Part shown: in pieces, positions 11,366 to 21,239 of the stretch
Position numbering within the stretch: the stretch's first letter is position 1
Layout of the letters: the number at the start of each line of letters is the position of its first letter
Assembly: GCA_029204225.1 (NCBI GenBank)
Contig: CM055102.1
Coordinates: 4,133,056-4,197,055 of the forward strand
From: Diphasiastrum complanatum
Taxonomy: Eukaryota > Streptophyta > Lycopodiopsida > Lycopodiales > Lycopodiaceae
Direction of reading: 5' to 3'
Length of the DNA stretch: 64,000 nucleotides
Program-made: the position numbers and the translations under genes
The notes under the pieces: generated by a model
Seen by the model: the letters and a program-made list of their open reading frames with translations, nothing else
Database searches by the model: none
What the model was told of the DNA's origin: nothing

Positions 11366-13247
11366 TGATATCAGAGCACTCTCCTAAGCGATTGAGAGTG
11401 CTTTTTTTGTTTTATGATTTCTTTGTAGGTTTTTGGATCTTATGTTTGTTTTTGTGATTTTCTTTGCAGGTTTAAGGATTTTCATGGAAGGACTAAGATC
11501 TGCTATCTCTTTTTTCTCTTCATCTCTCTCTAGTTGGATCTTCATCTTTTGGTGGATCTTCAACTCTCTGTTTCTAGACAGTTTTCTGGCCATTTTTCTC
11601 TCTCTAGCCGTTTTTCTCTCTAAATTTTTTTTCACATTTTTTGTCATAACTTTTTTGTTCATGATCGGATTTGAGTTTTGTTAGTTGCATTGGTGTCGTA
11701 GCAAGTCGGCGCCTATGATGATGTGATTTTTTTGCTGGCCGTTTTTTGTAAACCCTAATTTTCAGTTTTTGAAAAAACTCATCTTTTTCATCCTTTTTCG
11801 CGATAGAAGTTCAAAATAATCATATATGGATGAGGGTGCATTGATCCAGGATTCATGTCAAACAGAAGACTACATCCAAAGATCTTGCAAAATTTTTCAA
11901 AGGGATATTCTTTTTACTTTTCATTTTTTTTAGTTGTTCTTTTTGAATATGTGATTGGATCTTGTTCTTTCCTATCATTCCTTGATTCTTAAGATCCATT
12001 TTTGACCTTTTAAAAGTCAAGGTTTTAAAAAGTCAGACCTTGGTCAAATTGAAATTTTATGCTTTCTGTTCTAAAAGATTCTGTTTTTTGAACGTTACAT
12101 ACTTGTTTTTCAAGAAGTTCATTGCCCTTTACGTTTGCCAAACGGATGTCTCATTCTCAAGACATTACACTTTGAAGTTGTGCCCTACTTCACCACCTTC
12201 AACCCATTTGCGAATTTTCTTTGTGGCTGTCCAACACCCTACTTCCGACTTTTTGCACATCCAGTTATTGGCTGTCCAATGCCCTACACTCACTTTCGGC
12301 AGCCTCTTCACCACCTATTGTTTGTTGGCTTTTCTACTACCATTGGGCAACATTTCTTCTTACTTGGCGCACTATGCGGTGGCGGCCATTTTGGTAGGTT
12401 CTTTACCACCTATCTCTTGCTGGATTTTCTGTCACATTTGGGCAGCTTACTTCATTACTTGGTGTTCCCTTTTGTGGTGTTTGCTTCTTTTGGCATTCCC
12501 TTGTTTCATGGCCTCCATTAGTGTTGATTAGAGCCTACGTTGGGGTGACGACAAGGTTTGTTCATCTTCCACATTCCAATGTTTGTTTAAAAAAAATATA
12601 TTGGATCATTCCTCACATTTCTTGTTCGTTTTTCTTCACACTTTACGTTTTCCCGTTTTGATTCCATTTTCTTTACTCAGTCTCTGTTTTATTTAAAAAA
12701 AACGACAAAATGATGACAAATTTCTCTTTTTCTAAGTATTTCAATTTTTCCTCTACATCTTGTGGCATTATCGAATTCACCCACTGGGTGAATAATTTTG
12801 AGGATTATTTTTTCACTTATGGCTTCTTTGTGGTTAGATGGCCATGCAAAAGTATTCCTTTATTTAGTTGATGATGATTGCTCCTCTTTAGCCTCCTTAA
12901 GCATTCTCTCTTCCTGCTTTCTAGCTTAAGTCCTGCTTTCTAACAAAGCTAGTGAATCTTAGCTTGTAACTTGGTATCAGAGCACTTTCCTGATTGCTGA
13001 ATTTCAGATCTGATTTTCTGATTGGACGCCCATTTTCCTTGCTGATTTTTCTTTGCTGAGGGCTTTCATCTCTTTGCTTCAGCAACATTCAGCACAGTTT
13101 GTTGGAGGAGGACCAGCTCTCATCAGAGCATTTTCCTTGGCGGAGCTTTAGCTTACAGTTAGCGGAAGTACGTCCACTAAATTTGGCGGCCAGAAAAGAA
13201 AAATTTGGCAGATTATTTCCGGCGCCTAAGTCCAGCTTGTTTGCAGG
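11366..13247 (+). other. LTR-X leader/interior, no intact gene
   Basis: T-rich sequence. Open frames at 12040-12531 are low-complexity translations without recognisable domains. A second tRNA-Met-type motif, TTGGTATCAGAGCA, lies at about 12971, so part of this leader may derive from another LTR element's end. Two copies of the CTGTCCA(A/G) core found in the tandem array lie at 12229 and 12272. Confidence 0.4.
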
Positions 13248-13800
13248 CTGTCCAGCGCCCTACTACCCATCACTTTTATCAATTTTCTCCGTCATTTTTT
13301 GCAGATTGGTGGTGGCTGTCCAGCACCCTACTACCCATCATTTTCACCGATTTTCTCCGTCATTTTTTTTGGCAAATTTGGTGGTGTCCAACGCCCTGCT
13401 AACCCATCACTTTCGTCGATTTTTTCGGCAGCTTTTCATTGTTTTTGCAGATTTGGTAGCTGCTGTCCAGCGCCCTACTACCTCATCGTTTTTGACACTT
13501 TTCGTCACCGATTTGCTGACCATTTTTTGATCTTGATTGGAGGCTGTCCAACGCCCTACATCACCATTATTTTCAGCTATTTTACTCATCATTTTTCAGA
13601 TTTGGTAGCTGCTGCCTAGCGCCCTACGACCGTCTCATTTTCAGCGGTTCTCTTCACCAACTTGTTGTCCGTTTCGGTATTGATTGGAGGCTGATCGGCG
13701 CCTTACTTCAGCACCCTTTCCAGCCTCGACGGATTTCTCCATCGACTTGCTGCTCATTTTGCTGATTATTTGTCGGCTGTCTAGCGCCCTTTTTCAGCAC
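13248..13800 (+). repeat. Degenerate tandem array, CTGTCCAGCGCCCTAC core
   Basis: Eight units begin at about 13248, 13316, 13384, 13463, 13544, 13612, 13691 and 13777, with spacings of about 68 or 80 bases. Each has the core followed by a T-rich tract. The same core is at 12229 and 12272. The block lies inside LTR-X between leader and gag. Confidence 0.8.
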
Positions 13801-14099
13801 TTTTTTCAGCTTATTTGGCACGAGTTGAGGATTCGGATTGGTGGCTGGTTGGCGCATCTATTCTGTCATATCTTCAGCTTTTACCTCTCTTTGTTGGCAC
13901 TACTGATTGGACGACGGATCAACACCCACCCAGGTATTGCTTGCGCCCATTTGTACTTCCTTTTTGCACCTACTTGCTCTCTTTTTGTTCACATACTGCT
14001 CTTTTTCCAGCCCCCAATTTCCCTCTCATATTTGTCATTTGCTGCCTCACACCGTCCTCCTTCCTTTTTCCATTTTGTTAGAACCCTTCTACTTATTGG

Positions 14100-14482
14100 C
14101 CTTACACATTGCATTACGTTTAGATGGTCGAGCTCAGACTTGGTGGCGTGTCTATCGCTCTGAGCCTACTCGTGAGGGGTTACATATATGGCCTACTTTT
14201 CGTCATGATCTTCGTATGGCTATGATTGACCCATAGTGGTTGGTTCGCCAACGTGATCTGTTTCATAGCCTTCACCATACTAGTGATTTGACTGCTTATA
14301 TTGATCAGTTTATTGAGCTTTCCTACCTTTTTATTGACCTTCATCCTACAGAGCTTATTTCACGTTTTATTGTCGGTCTTAGAGACTCCTTACGATATGA
14401 TGTCTCATCTTTTCGGCCTCCTACTCTCTCAGATGCTATCTCCTTGGCTACTACCCTTCAACTCCTTCAGGCTGCTTCATGA
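14100..14482 (+). pseudogene. LTR-X gag fragment (retrotransposon gag domain)
   Basis: The translation gives LDGRAQTWWRVYRS, a stop at 14234-14236, then RQRDLFHSLHHTSDLTAYID, LISRFIVGLRDSLRYDV and TLSDAISLATTLQLL. This is the pattern of the retrotransposon gag domain (WW near the start, SV..Y-like repeat, GL..LR..V, A..LA). Gag would form the particle that packages element RNA. It is truncated on the right by a minus-strand copia piece. Confidence 0.6.
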
Positions 14483-14900
14483 AGATTTCTTCCTCTAGAT
14501 CTCCATGGAGAAAGGCTGTCTTCACATCAATCTAGTGAATTTTCAAATTGTGCTGTGTGGCGTATGCAAGGAGTAGTCGTATGCTTGTCATCTTGACCAT
14601 CGGCGAATATGTGTCGAAATAATCAACACCATATCTTTGTGTGTAGCCCTTCGCGACAAGCCTTGCCTTGTAACGGCCAACGTTGCCATCTGATTTCATT
14701 TTCTTCTTGTACACCCACTTGCGGTCGACGATCTTTTTGTTTTCTGGCAGTGGCTCTAGTGTCCATGCCTCATTTCGCCTCATCGACTCAATCTCTTCTG
14801 ACATTGCCTACTTCCACAATTCTCCCTCTGGACTCTGGACAGCTTCTTGATATGTTAGTGGCTCTTCAGTGAAACTGCAGTACTCGAATTGCGTAGAACA
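14483..14900 (-). pseudogene. Copia RT N-terminal fragment captured in LTR-X
   Basis: Minus-strand frames read EPLTYQEAVQSPEGELWK, a stop, then MSEEIESMRRNEAW, VDRKWVYKKKMKSDG, RYKARLVAKGYTQRYGVDY and SPMVKMTSIRLLLAYA. This is the start of a copia RT domain. It ends near TAFLHGDLEEE. It sits in opposite orientation to LTR-X and directly joins the gag fragment. No LTR is attached, so it probably arrived by template switching or repair rather than by integration. The tail 14901-15412 has no recognised domain. Confidence 0.75.
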
Positions 14901-15412
14901 GGCTCATTTTCTCTATGCGTTGGTACGCGACACCGCTGTTTTTTATCCTGATGCCGCACCATTTTCTATTCTTGCTGTTGCGGTTGTTGTTCCACCTCTA
15001 GATATTGCACCTTATTAATCTGATCTTATTCCTAATTTCCATGATGTTGGTGTCCCTGATTCTGATGATGTTGTCATCCCTCCTGCTGATCTTTCAGATA
15101 TTGATGGTCCCGATGCTCCTACTCTTGATTCTTCATTACTTGTTGATGATGACACCTTAGTTGCCCGACGACCTCCATTACTTACATACTGATCTAGTCT
15201 TATCATCTACTAGAATTGAGATTAATAATTCTCTTTGCTTCATTGTACTAAAGGCGGATATCCAAGGCCGTAGGGAATTTGGCTTTTGGACTGACACCAC
15301 TAGCACAAAATGTATAACTCGGGAAAGAAAACGACAATACAACGATATTAAAGTAGCTCTAGGAGTTAAAATTTTATAGTCAACATTAGGGCAATGTTTT
15401 AGAAGGGGGGAG

Positions 15413-15803
15413 TGTTATGGACACGCATTATCGTCCATACTTTTGTACTTTTGAAAGTATTAGTGGACACGCAGTTTATATTACACATGACGGGCCTAGA
15501 AATACTATTTCACATGGTTTTCTTTTTTGGCCCTAATTTTTTTTTTCACTTTCCCTCCAAATCAATATGAAGGGTCCACTATAAATAGCCACTAAGGCTA
15601 GTCGTTTGCTAGTTTTGATGATTTGAGTCTTGGGCTTCTTGTAGGGGAGTTGTACTATTTTGGAGATCTTAGTTGGAGATCTGCTTGAGCTATCGGCAGC
15701 CATTGATATTCATACAGTTTCTTTGTTGGAGAATGCTATGTGAATGCCTTTTGTTGTTTTGTATGCATCATTCATACTAATACCTGTGAATCTGTTCATA
15801 ACA
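15413..15803 (+). repeat. LTR-X 3' LTR (391 bp)
   Basis: It begins TGTTATGGACACG after a G-rich tract and ends CATAACA, followed by the CTATG duplication at 15804-15808. It contains a TATAAATA box near 15581. Confidence 0.8.
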
Positions 15804-15808
15804 CTATG

Positions 15809-16017
15809 GGAGCACGTTATCGGTGCTGCAAACTATGGCACATCAGGCACGAAGAGATGGACGTGCAGATATTATTACAACTCTTACACAGGTGGGTATG
15901 CACATCAAGGCACGTTTACTACGTTTGAAGGGTTACGAGATTGTCGCTTGCATGCACGCTCCTGACATGCTATTCAATCTTGTAGCAACAGATGAGGTAG
16001 CCCTTGGAGGCCCAAAG
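15809..16017 (+). pseudogene. hAT-2 transposase exon 1, 3' piece (BED zinc finger)
   Basis: It continues the frame started at 11128: WEHVIGAANYGTSGTKRWTC, then SYTGGYAHQ. After a frameshift it reads LLRLKGYEIVACMHAPD and LVATDEVALGGPK. This is the BED zinc-finger region of plant hAT transposases, with WTC holding the first Cys. The second Cys appears lost (CRYYYNS). The exon ends at a GTAAAC donor at 16018. BED fingers bind transposon ends. Later exons were not found; hAT-1 begins about 250-580 bases into the presumed intron. Confidence 0.6.
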
Positions 16018-16597
16018 GTAAACACTCAACTCTCAGTTCTAGCCTCTCTCGAGTCTCAACTATCAAACTATGTTTCAATTTTCAATATTGAATGTTTACA
16101 TGTGACATGTCACATTGATGATTGCAGATTGCATGTCCACGATAATCCATTTGTTTATTAAAATTTAGTATTTGTCTAATATCATCGATGTTTCAACTTT
16201 CTAACATTAAACAATGAACATTGAGTTATAAGTCACAACTTACATTCAACTATAGGTCCCGCGGTACTGGGTACCGCGGATCCTGGTGCCGCGGTACCAT
16301 GTTGGTACCGCGGTACCATAATATATTATATTATTTATTATTTAATATTTTTTTTTATTTTTTTTAACCTAAACTACCCGTCCCCCTCGCATTTCATCAG
16401 AAATTTTTTTGCGCCCTCCTCCGCCCTGCCATCGCTACTGATCCTGCCTTCGATTTCTTGCGTCGCCCTTCGCCCACGCATTGCCCTGCCTTGCATCTGA
16501 CGTGCTTCGCCCTGCCTTCGCCCATTTTCAGCGTCTCTCACACAGTGTACACTACTGTTTTTTTTCCAACATTTTGTCCCTAGTTTTCTCCATCGCA
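16018..16597 (+). promoter_or_regulatory. hAT-2 intron remnant and hAT-1 upstream region
   Basis: No gene is seen. At 16257-16318 four CCGCGG cores, mostly as GGTACCGCGG, lie within about 60 bases, followed by an AT tract. These could be subterminal transposase-binding repeats of hAT-1. Terminal inverted repeats were not identified. Confidence 0.4.
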
Positions 16598-19412
16598 ATG
16601 GTGCAATCCGACCTTTCCGGTCTGTGGGACGAGGTAGACATTGTCAGGCGGGTTGCCGACAAGGCCAACAAGACCGGTCAGAAGATCGTGCGCTGCCGAT
16701 ACTGTCTCGTCGAGTTTGCTGCATCCCTCACTCACCTTAAAGGCCATCTGCTCGGTGCACGCGCCAAAAATGGTGCCACCTTGAATGTTGCCCCTTGTGG
16801 CAGCATGACCGTCCCCGACAGGCAGCGACTACTGGACACCTACGGGCCACGGCTTGTGGCAGGGGAGAACACCATTTCGGAGGGCATTCTCCGATTTTGC
16901 ACCGCTCCTTATGTGGCTGACCCAGAGTTGCTGCCTGCTTGGCTGGCACGCACGAGGAGAGGGAGTGCATCCTCCTCCGGTCCCTTTGCCCCTCATCCCC
17001 CTCAGACAATTCTGCCTCACGCACCCCCATCTGCTCAGATTCCGGTGGATCCCGTCCCATCGCGTCCGCCAGTTGCCACTGCGGTTCCACCACCACCCAC
17101 TGTTGCTCGCACTCCACCAGTCTATGACTTTCTCATGGACTCTCCGCCACCCGAGCAGGCCCAGGATGCTACTGTTGGGGCCTTCGAGGATGTGGAAGAG
17201 ATCCCTTCTTCCTTCCCTTCCCATCCGGATGACCTCCTCAGCCAGCAGTTTTCGTACCCCATGCCAGATGTTGCCCCTCCACCAGTGCACCCCACCTATG
17301 CTGCTGCACCCATCCCTGCCAATGCATCCCACTCTCCCCATTCCACGTCTACAGCCGATGCATCCACCAGTGCCCAACCTGTCGCGTCATCGTCCATTCC
17401 CGTCACAGTTGGTGCACCATGTTGGAGGTCCACCACCCGTCGCCCACCAGGGAGAGCCCTTGTGCAGCAGACCATTCGCGGCGCGCATCAGCCGCACATG
17501 GACAGAGAGGCCACACAGGCCGTGGCCAGTCTGATTTACGAGCTGAACCTGCCCTTTGCCATCACCGACTCTGAGCCCTTCAGAAGGGCCTTCCGCCTTG
17601 CACAGTCTGTCAGCCCTAGCTGGAGAGTCCCTAGTTCAGAGGTTGTCCGCACACACATGCTGAGGGATAGGGTTGAGTCCTTGTCTAGAGAGATGGAGCC
17701 TCTACGTCGGCACTGGGCCACTTACGGTTGCAGCATCATGTCCGATGGCTGGACTGATGTCAGGAGGAGGCCGATCCACAACATACTGGTCTCCAGCTGC
17801 ATGGGCACATAGTTTTTGAGGGCAGTGGATTGCAGCAGGGGGGGGAGAGTCATATCTGCAGAGTTCATGTTTGATGTCATCAGGTCTTCCATCCTAGTCG
17901 TAGGCCCACAGCATGTCGTCACGGTGGTGACGGACAATGCCACAAATTGCATTCAGATGGGTGTACTACTAGAGGCCGAGTTCCCTCATATTGTTCATAC
18001 CCCCTGTGCAGCCCACGGCATAGACCTTCTGATGGGGGACATTGGAGCACTTCCCTGGGTTAGAGCCATCGTCCGGGAGGCCCTCTTCCTGGTGACTTTT
18101 GTCACCAGAAAGAGGCGTGTTCTTGCCATGTTCCGGGTGTTCAGCCATCTGGACCTCCGTAAGCCAGCCCCCACACGCTTTGCATTCGACTTGGTAGTCA
18201 TCGACCGTTTGATCAGGTGCAGGGCCCAGCTTCTACAGATGGTTGCCAGTGATCTTTGGGGTGCCAGTACGTTTCCTCGCACTGAGGATGGGGAGCACTT
18301 TTCTTCCACGGTGAGGGGAGACCAGTTCTGGAGGGATGCACAGACATTGTTAGGACTGCTTCGACCACTCTACATTGTGCTCCGCATGGCTGACAGCGAG
18401 GGGTCGACACTTGGACTGGTGTATGAGCTCATGGACCGGATTGGACAGTTCCTGCAGCTGCCCATCTTGCAGCCAGAGAGGTAAGCGGTACAGTGTTGTA
18501 ATTGACCTTTATCTTTTTAGTACTTGCTAGTTTGTTTTTCTGTCAGTGTTAAGTTTTTTCGTAATGCCCTAAACCACATGCCCCTCACCTGCAGGATGAC
18601 AGAGTTGAAGTTCATATGGGAGACGCGGTGGAGCTACTTCCACAGGAGTATCCACAGCGTTGCACACATGCTGCATCCCCTCTTCCTCTCTCCGACACAG
18701 ATCGCAGACAGGGAGCTCGAGGCCGATTGGCTTCAGTACATTCACAGGGTGGGTCCACACATAGGTTTGGATCCTATCAGGCTCATGGAGGAGCTCGCTG
18801 CATTTTGTTTTGGCATGGGCACATTCAGCCACCCGGCTGCTCAGGATCCAGAGAGGAGGCAGCTACCCATTACCTGGTGGACCATGTTCAGTAGCACATA
18901 CCCATCTATACAGCGTCTTGCACTGCATGTCCTTTCTCAGGTATACATCTCATTTTATCCTCCATTGTTGTGTTTCGTTGAAGTTCCACCTCTACCACAA
19001 TGTGCTGAAGTATTTCAATGCACGCACCACAGGACTGTGCTGCCTCCGTGTGTGAGCGTAATTGGAGCACATGGGCACTCATTCACATGAGGAGAAGAAA
19101 CCGGTTGTCAGTGAGTCAGTTGGAGCGGTTGGTGTTCTGTAGCACCAACGCACGTCTCGCCAGGAGAGTTCCGACCATTACGAGCGCATTGCAGGTGATA
19201 AGCTAATCTTTCATAGCATGTTGGTTGACTCCTGGTATGTTGATTTCATTTCTCGATAGAGTTGTCTCCCTGACATGCAAATTTTAAACCTTGCAGACGA
19301 AGATATCTGATTTGGAGCGCTAGGTTGACTTGCCTACGGACAGCACCCATCCCATGCCTGCAGATGACCTGGGCACACAGTTGATGGCAGAGAGAGAGAG
19401 GGAGCTTGCCGA

Positions 19413-19449
<37 letters not shown>

Positions 19450-20137
19450 GCTTGAGCACAGAGAGCCCCCATTGTATGAGGCAGATGAGCCAGTGTCAGA
19501 GGATGAGCATGATGAGGATGAGCCCATTCGGGTTGTGTTTGCCAGATCAGAGAGGGATGAGGCAAATGATACAAGTGCAGGGCACACGCCACGGGCAGGG
19601 GTCACAGGTACATCACGTGGTAGAGGTGGGACACATGGCACAGGTTATACCGGCAGACAGGCAGGGCACACAGGGGGGCCAGTGGCATACCTACCTATGT
19701 CGACATGATGGAGGAGGCTCTTCATAGAGGGCAGAGTGGTTTAGATGCCGGTCCCGCAGATGTTTGGATGCGTGCAGCACAAAGTCATGGTCGTTACTAC
19801 GACAGCACACCAGAGGAGGCACCTGATGACTTTCATTGCACAGATTGGGAGGCCATGCAGGGTCTACAGGGTGCACATGATGAGGCACGGGATGAGGCTT
19901 GGGTTGATTTAGGGGTTGGTGCACAGGATGATTCAGAGGTTGGTGCACAGGATGATTTAGAGGCTGGTGCACAGGATGAGTCCCAGAGCCCAGAGCATTT
20001 ATATTCGGATGCCCAGCTGGACGACTTGGTTGCCACATTGGATTCAGAGGCCCAGCAGATGCCGAGTGTCAGGGCGCCCCCATCATCTCTTGCCAGCATG
20101 CCATACACAGAGTCCCAGCCAGAGCAGCCGCATGCTT
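16598..20137 (+). pseudogene. hAT-1 transposase (BED, DUF659, hAT C-terminal domain), nearly intact
   Basis: A transposase for cut-and-paste transposition. Start ATG at 16598 (MVQSDLSGLWDEV). Exon 1 (to 18480) has a BED finger (CRYC...HLKGH), a Pro-rich linker of about 200 residues, then the DUF659/RNase H-fold region with WATYGCSIMSDGWTD, VVTDNATNC and TPCAAHGIDLLM. Exon 2 is 18595-18940, exon 3 is 19033-19194 with SVCERNWSTWALIH (dimerisation domain), and exon 4 starts at 19297. Donors GTAAGC, GTATAC and GTGATA and AG acceptors keep phase. Lesions are an amber codon at 17810-17812, a TAG at 19321-19323 and a frame change at a GA run (19414-19444). The acidic tail continues to about 20137. 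It is GC-rich against AT-rich neighbours. Confidence 0.8.
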
Positions 20138-20140
20138 TCT

Positions 20141-20145
20141 TTCTC

Positions 20146-20193
<48 letters not shown>
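20141..20193. repeat. (CT)n microsatellite at the end of hAT-1 frame
   Basis: A CT run of about 50 bases interrupted once by a G, directly after the acidic C-terminal tail frame. The following 200 bases to 20394 hold no recognisable gene. Confidence 0.9.
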
Positions 20194-20196
<3 letters not shown>

Positions 20197-20394
20197 AGTG
20201 GCCCAAATCAGGCCTCAGGTTTTACTTCATCATCAGTCCGGTTTGAAGCGGTGCTATCCGATTCGATCGATTCAAATGGGCCATTCTTCATGCGAGATTG
20301 CTTGATTTGTCTATTATAGTTATTTACGCTTCAATGATACAATATTCATAGATTGAGTCTATAAGTGTGGGCTTTATGTTTAACTATGAACCTT

Positions 20395-21188
20395 ACCATC
20401 AATGACTTGCTCACATAGAATAGGTGATGTACCAACATCATGATGAAGAGTAAGTGTAGAACCAAAAAAATCAGCAAGAGGTACTGATTTTAAAGAGGCA
20501 TGTGCCTTCCTTTCGTAGTAAGACATATCTTTGCTGTCCTGCAAAGTCTCCAATAGCCGACAAGGAACTGTTATGGGCTGTTCAACACTTTGCTACCCAA
20601 AGTGTTCCCAACATGGACCATGTTGTCCATAATCTTCCGCAGGCTGTTTCCAAAGCATAATGGACTGCGCATGATGTAAAATGGGCTGTAAATGACCAAA
20701 AGAAGATGACTGAACCTGCTGTCCAACGTCTTCATCATAAGAATTTGGCAGACTATCAAGAGATGCATCAATGATGGCGTCATCAAAGCTGTCCCTCAAA
20801 GAGGTATGGTTTGTAGTATTTTTTCTGGGTTATAAGTTTCATGCTAGTGGTGTCATTCTAAAAGCCAAATCCCTATAGCCGCGGAAACCCACTTTTCAGT
20901 ACCAAAAAGCATCTGCTTTGTGCAGAGAGGATTCTTTCTCAACTCAATAGGAACAGGGAAAATTCAGCACGTAATCAGTTGTGCAGGTGGAGGATCACTT
21001 GTATTAGCAACATGGGTACCAGGTACATTGGAAATAACAACGGTGATATCAGGAGTATCATGAACATTTGACACAACAACAGTTGTATCAGGAGCTTTGT
21101 GAAAGTGTGTGCATCTGTTCCTACAAAAAAGGCATTTTAGAACAGACATCCATGGTTTGTCATGCGTCTTTGTCATTAGGTTGACCAT
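20395..21188 (-). pseudogene. Unidentified coding-like stretches, minus strand
   Basis: From 20826 to 20395 the minus strand stays open for about 140 codons with a single TAG after GPCWEHFG. It contains LRDSFDDAIIDASLDSLPN, then YYERKAHASLKSVPLADFFG and ILCEQVIDG. It ends at a plausible donor (ATG|GTAAGG) and starts after an AG. A second stretch, 21188 to about 20870, has KAPDTTVVVSNVHDTPDITV and, after one stop, NPLCTKQMLFGTEKW. I do not recognise the product. It could be a decayed host gene or unknown transposon protein. Confidence 0.3.
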
Positions 21189-21239
21189 TGCGTTAGCTAG
21201 AGAATTTTTGCAGTGGCGACAATGTTGGATGCGCTAGGA

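Larger units (their letters stand above)
11154..15803 (+). mobile_element. LTR-X, 4.65 kb non-autonomous LTR element with CTATG target duplication
   Basis: The 5' LTR is 11154-11365 (212 bp, internally deleted) and the 3' LTR is 15413-15803 (391 bp). Both begin TGTTATGGACACGCATTAT. A primer-binding site TGATATCAGAGCA follows at 11366, and a purine tract AGAAGGGGGGAG precedes the 3' LTR. Flanks 11149-11153 and 15804-15808 are both CTATG. The interior holds a degenerate gypsy-type gag, a tandem-repeat block and an inverted copia RT fragment, but no own RT or integrase. It must have been mobilised in trans. The insertion lies in the first exon of hAT-2. Confidence 0.8.

Noticed and set aside
12040-12531. 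163-codon open frame
   Set aside because: Low-complexity, T-rich translation inside LTR-X leader with no domain and no conserved start; overlapping frames are equally open.
16829-17377. 182-codon minus-strand frame opposite hAT-1
   Set aside because: Shadow of the GC-rich Pro-rich linker of hAT-1 exon 1; the plus strand has the BED and DUF659 motifs.
19691-20038. Minus-strand frame with HPVHQPLN repeats
   Set aside because: Antisense of the 24-base repeats in the hAT-1 tail.
20860-20900. CCGCGG word as a 3' terminal repeat partner of the 16257 cluster
   Set aside because: The neighbouring TATAG word is in direct, not inverted, order, so it does not form a terminal inverted repeat.
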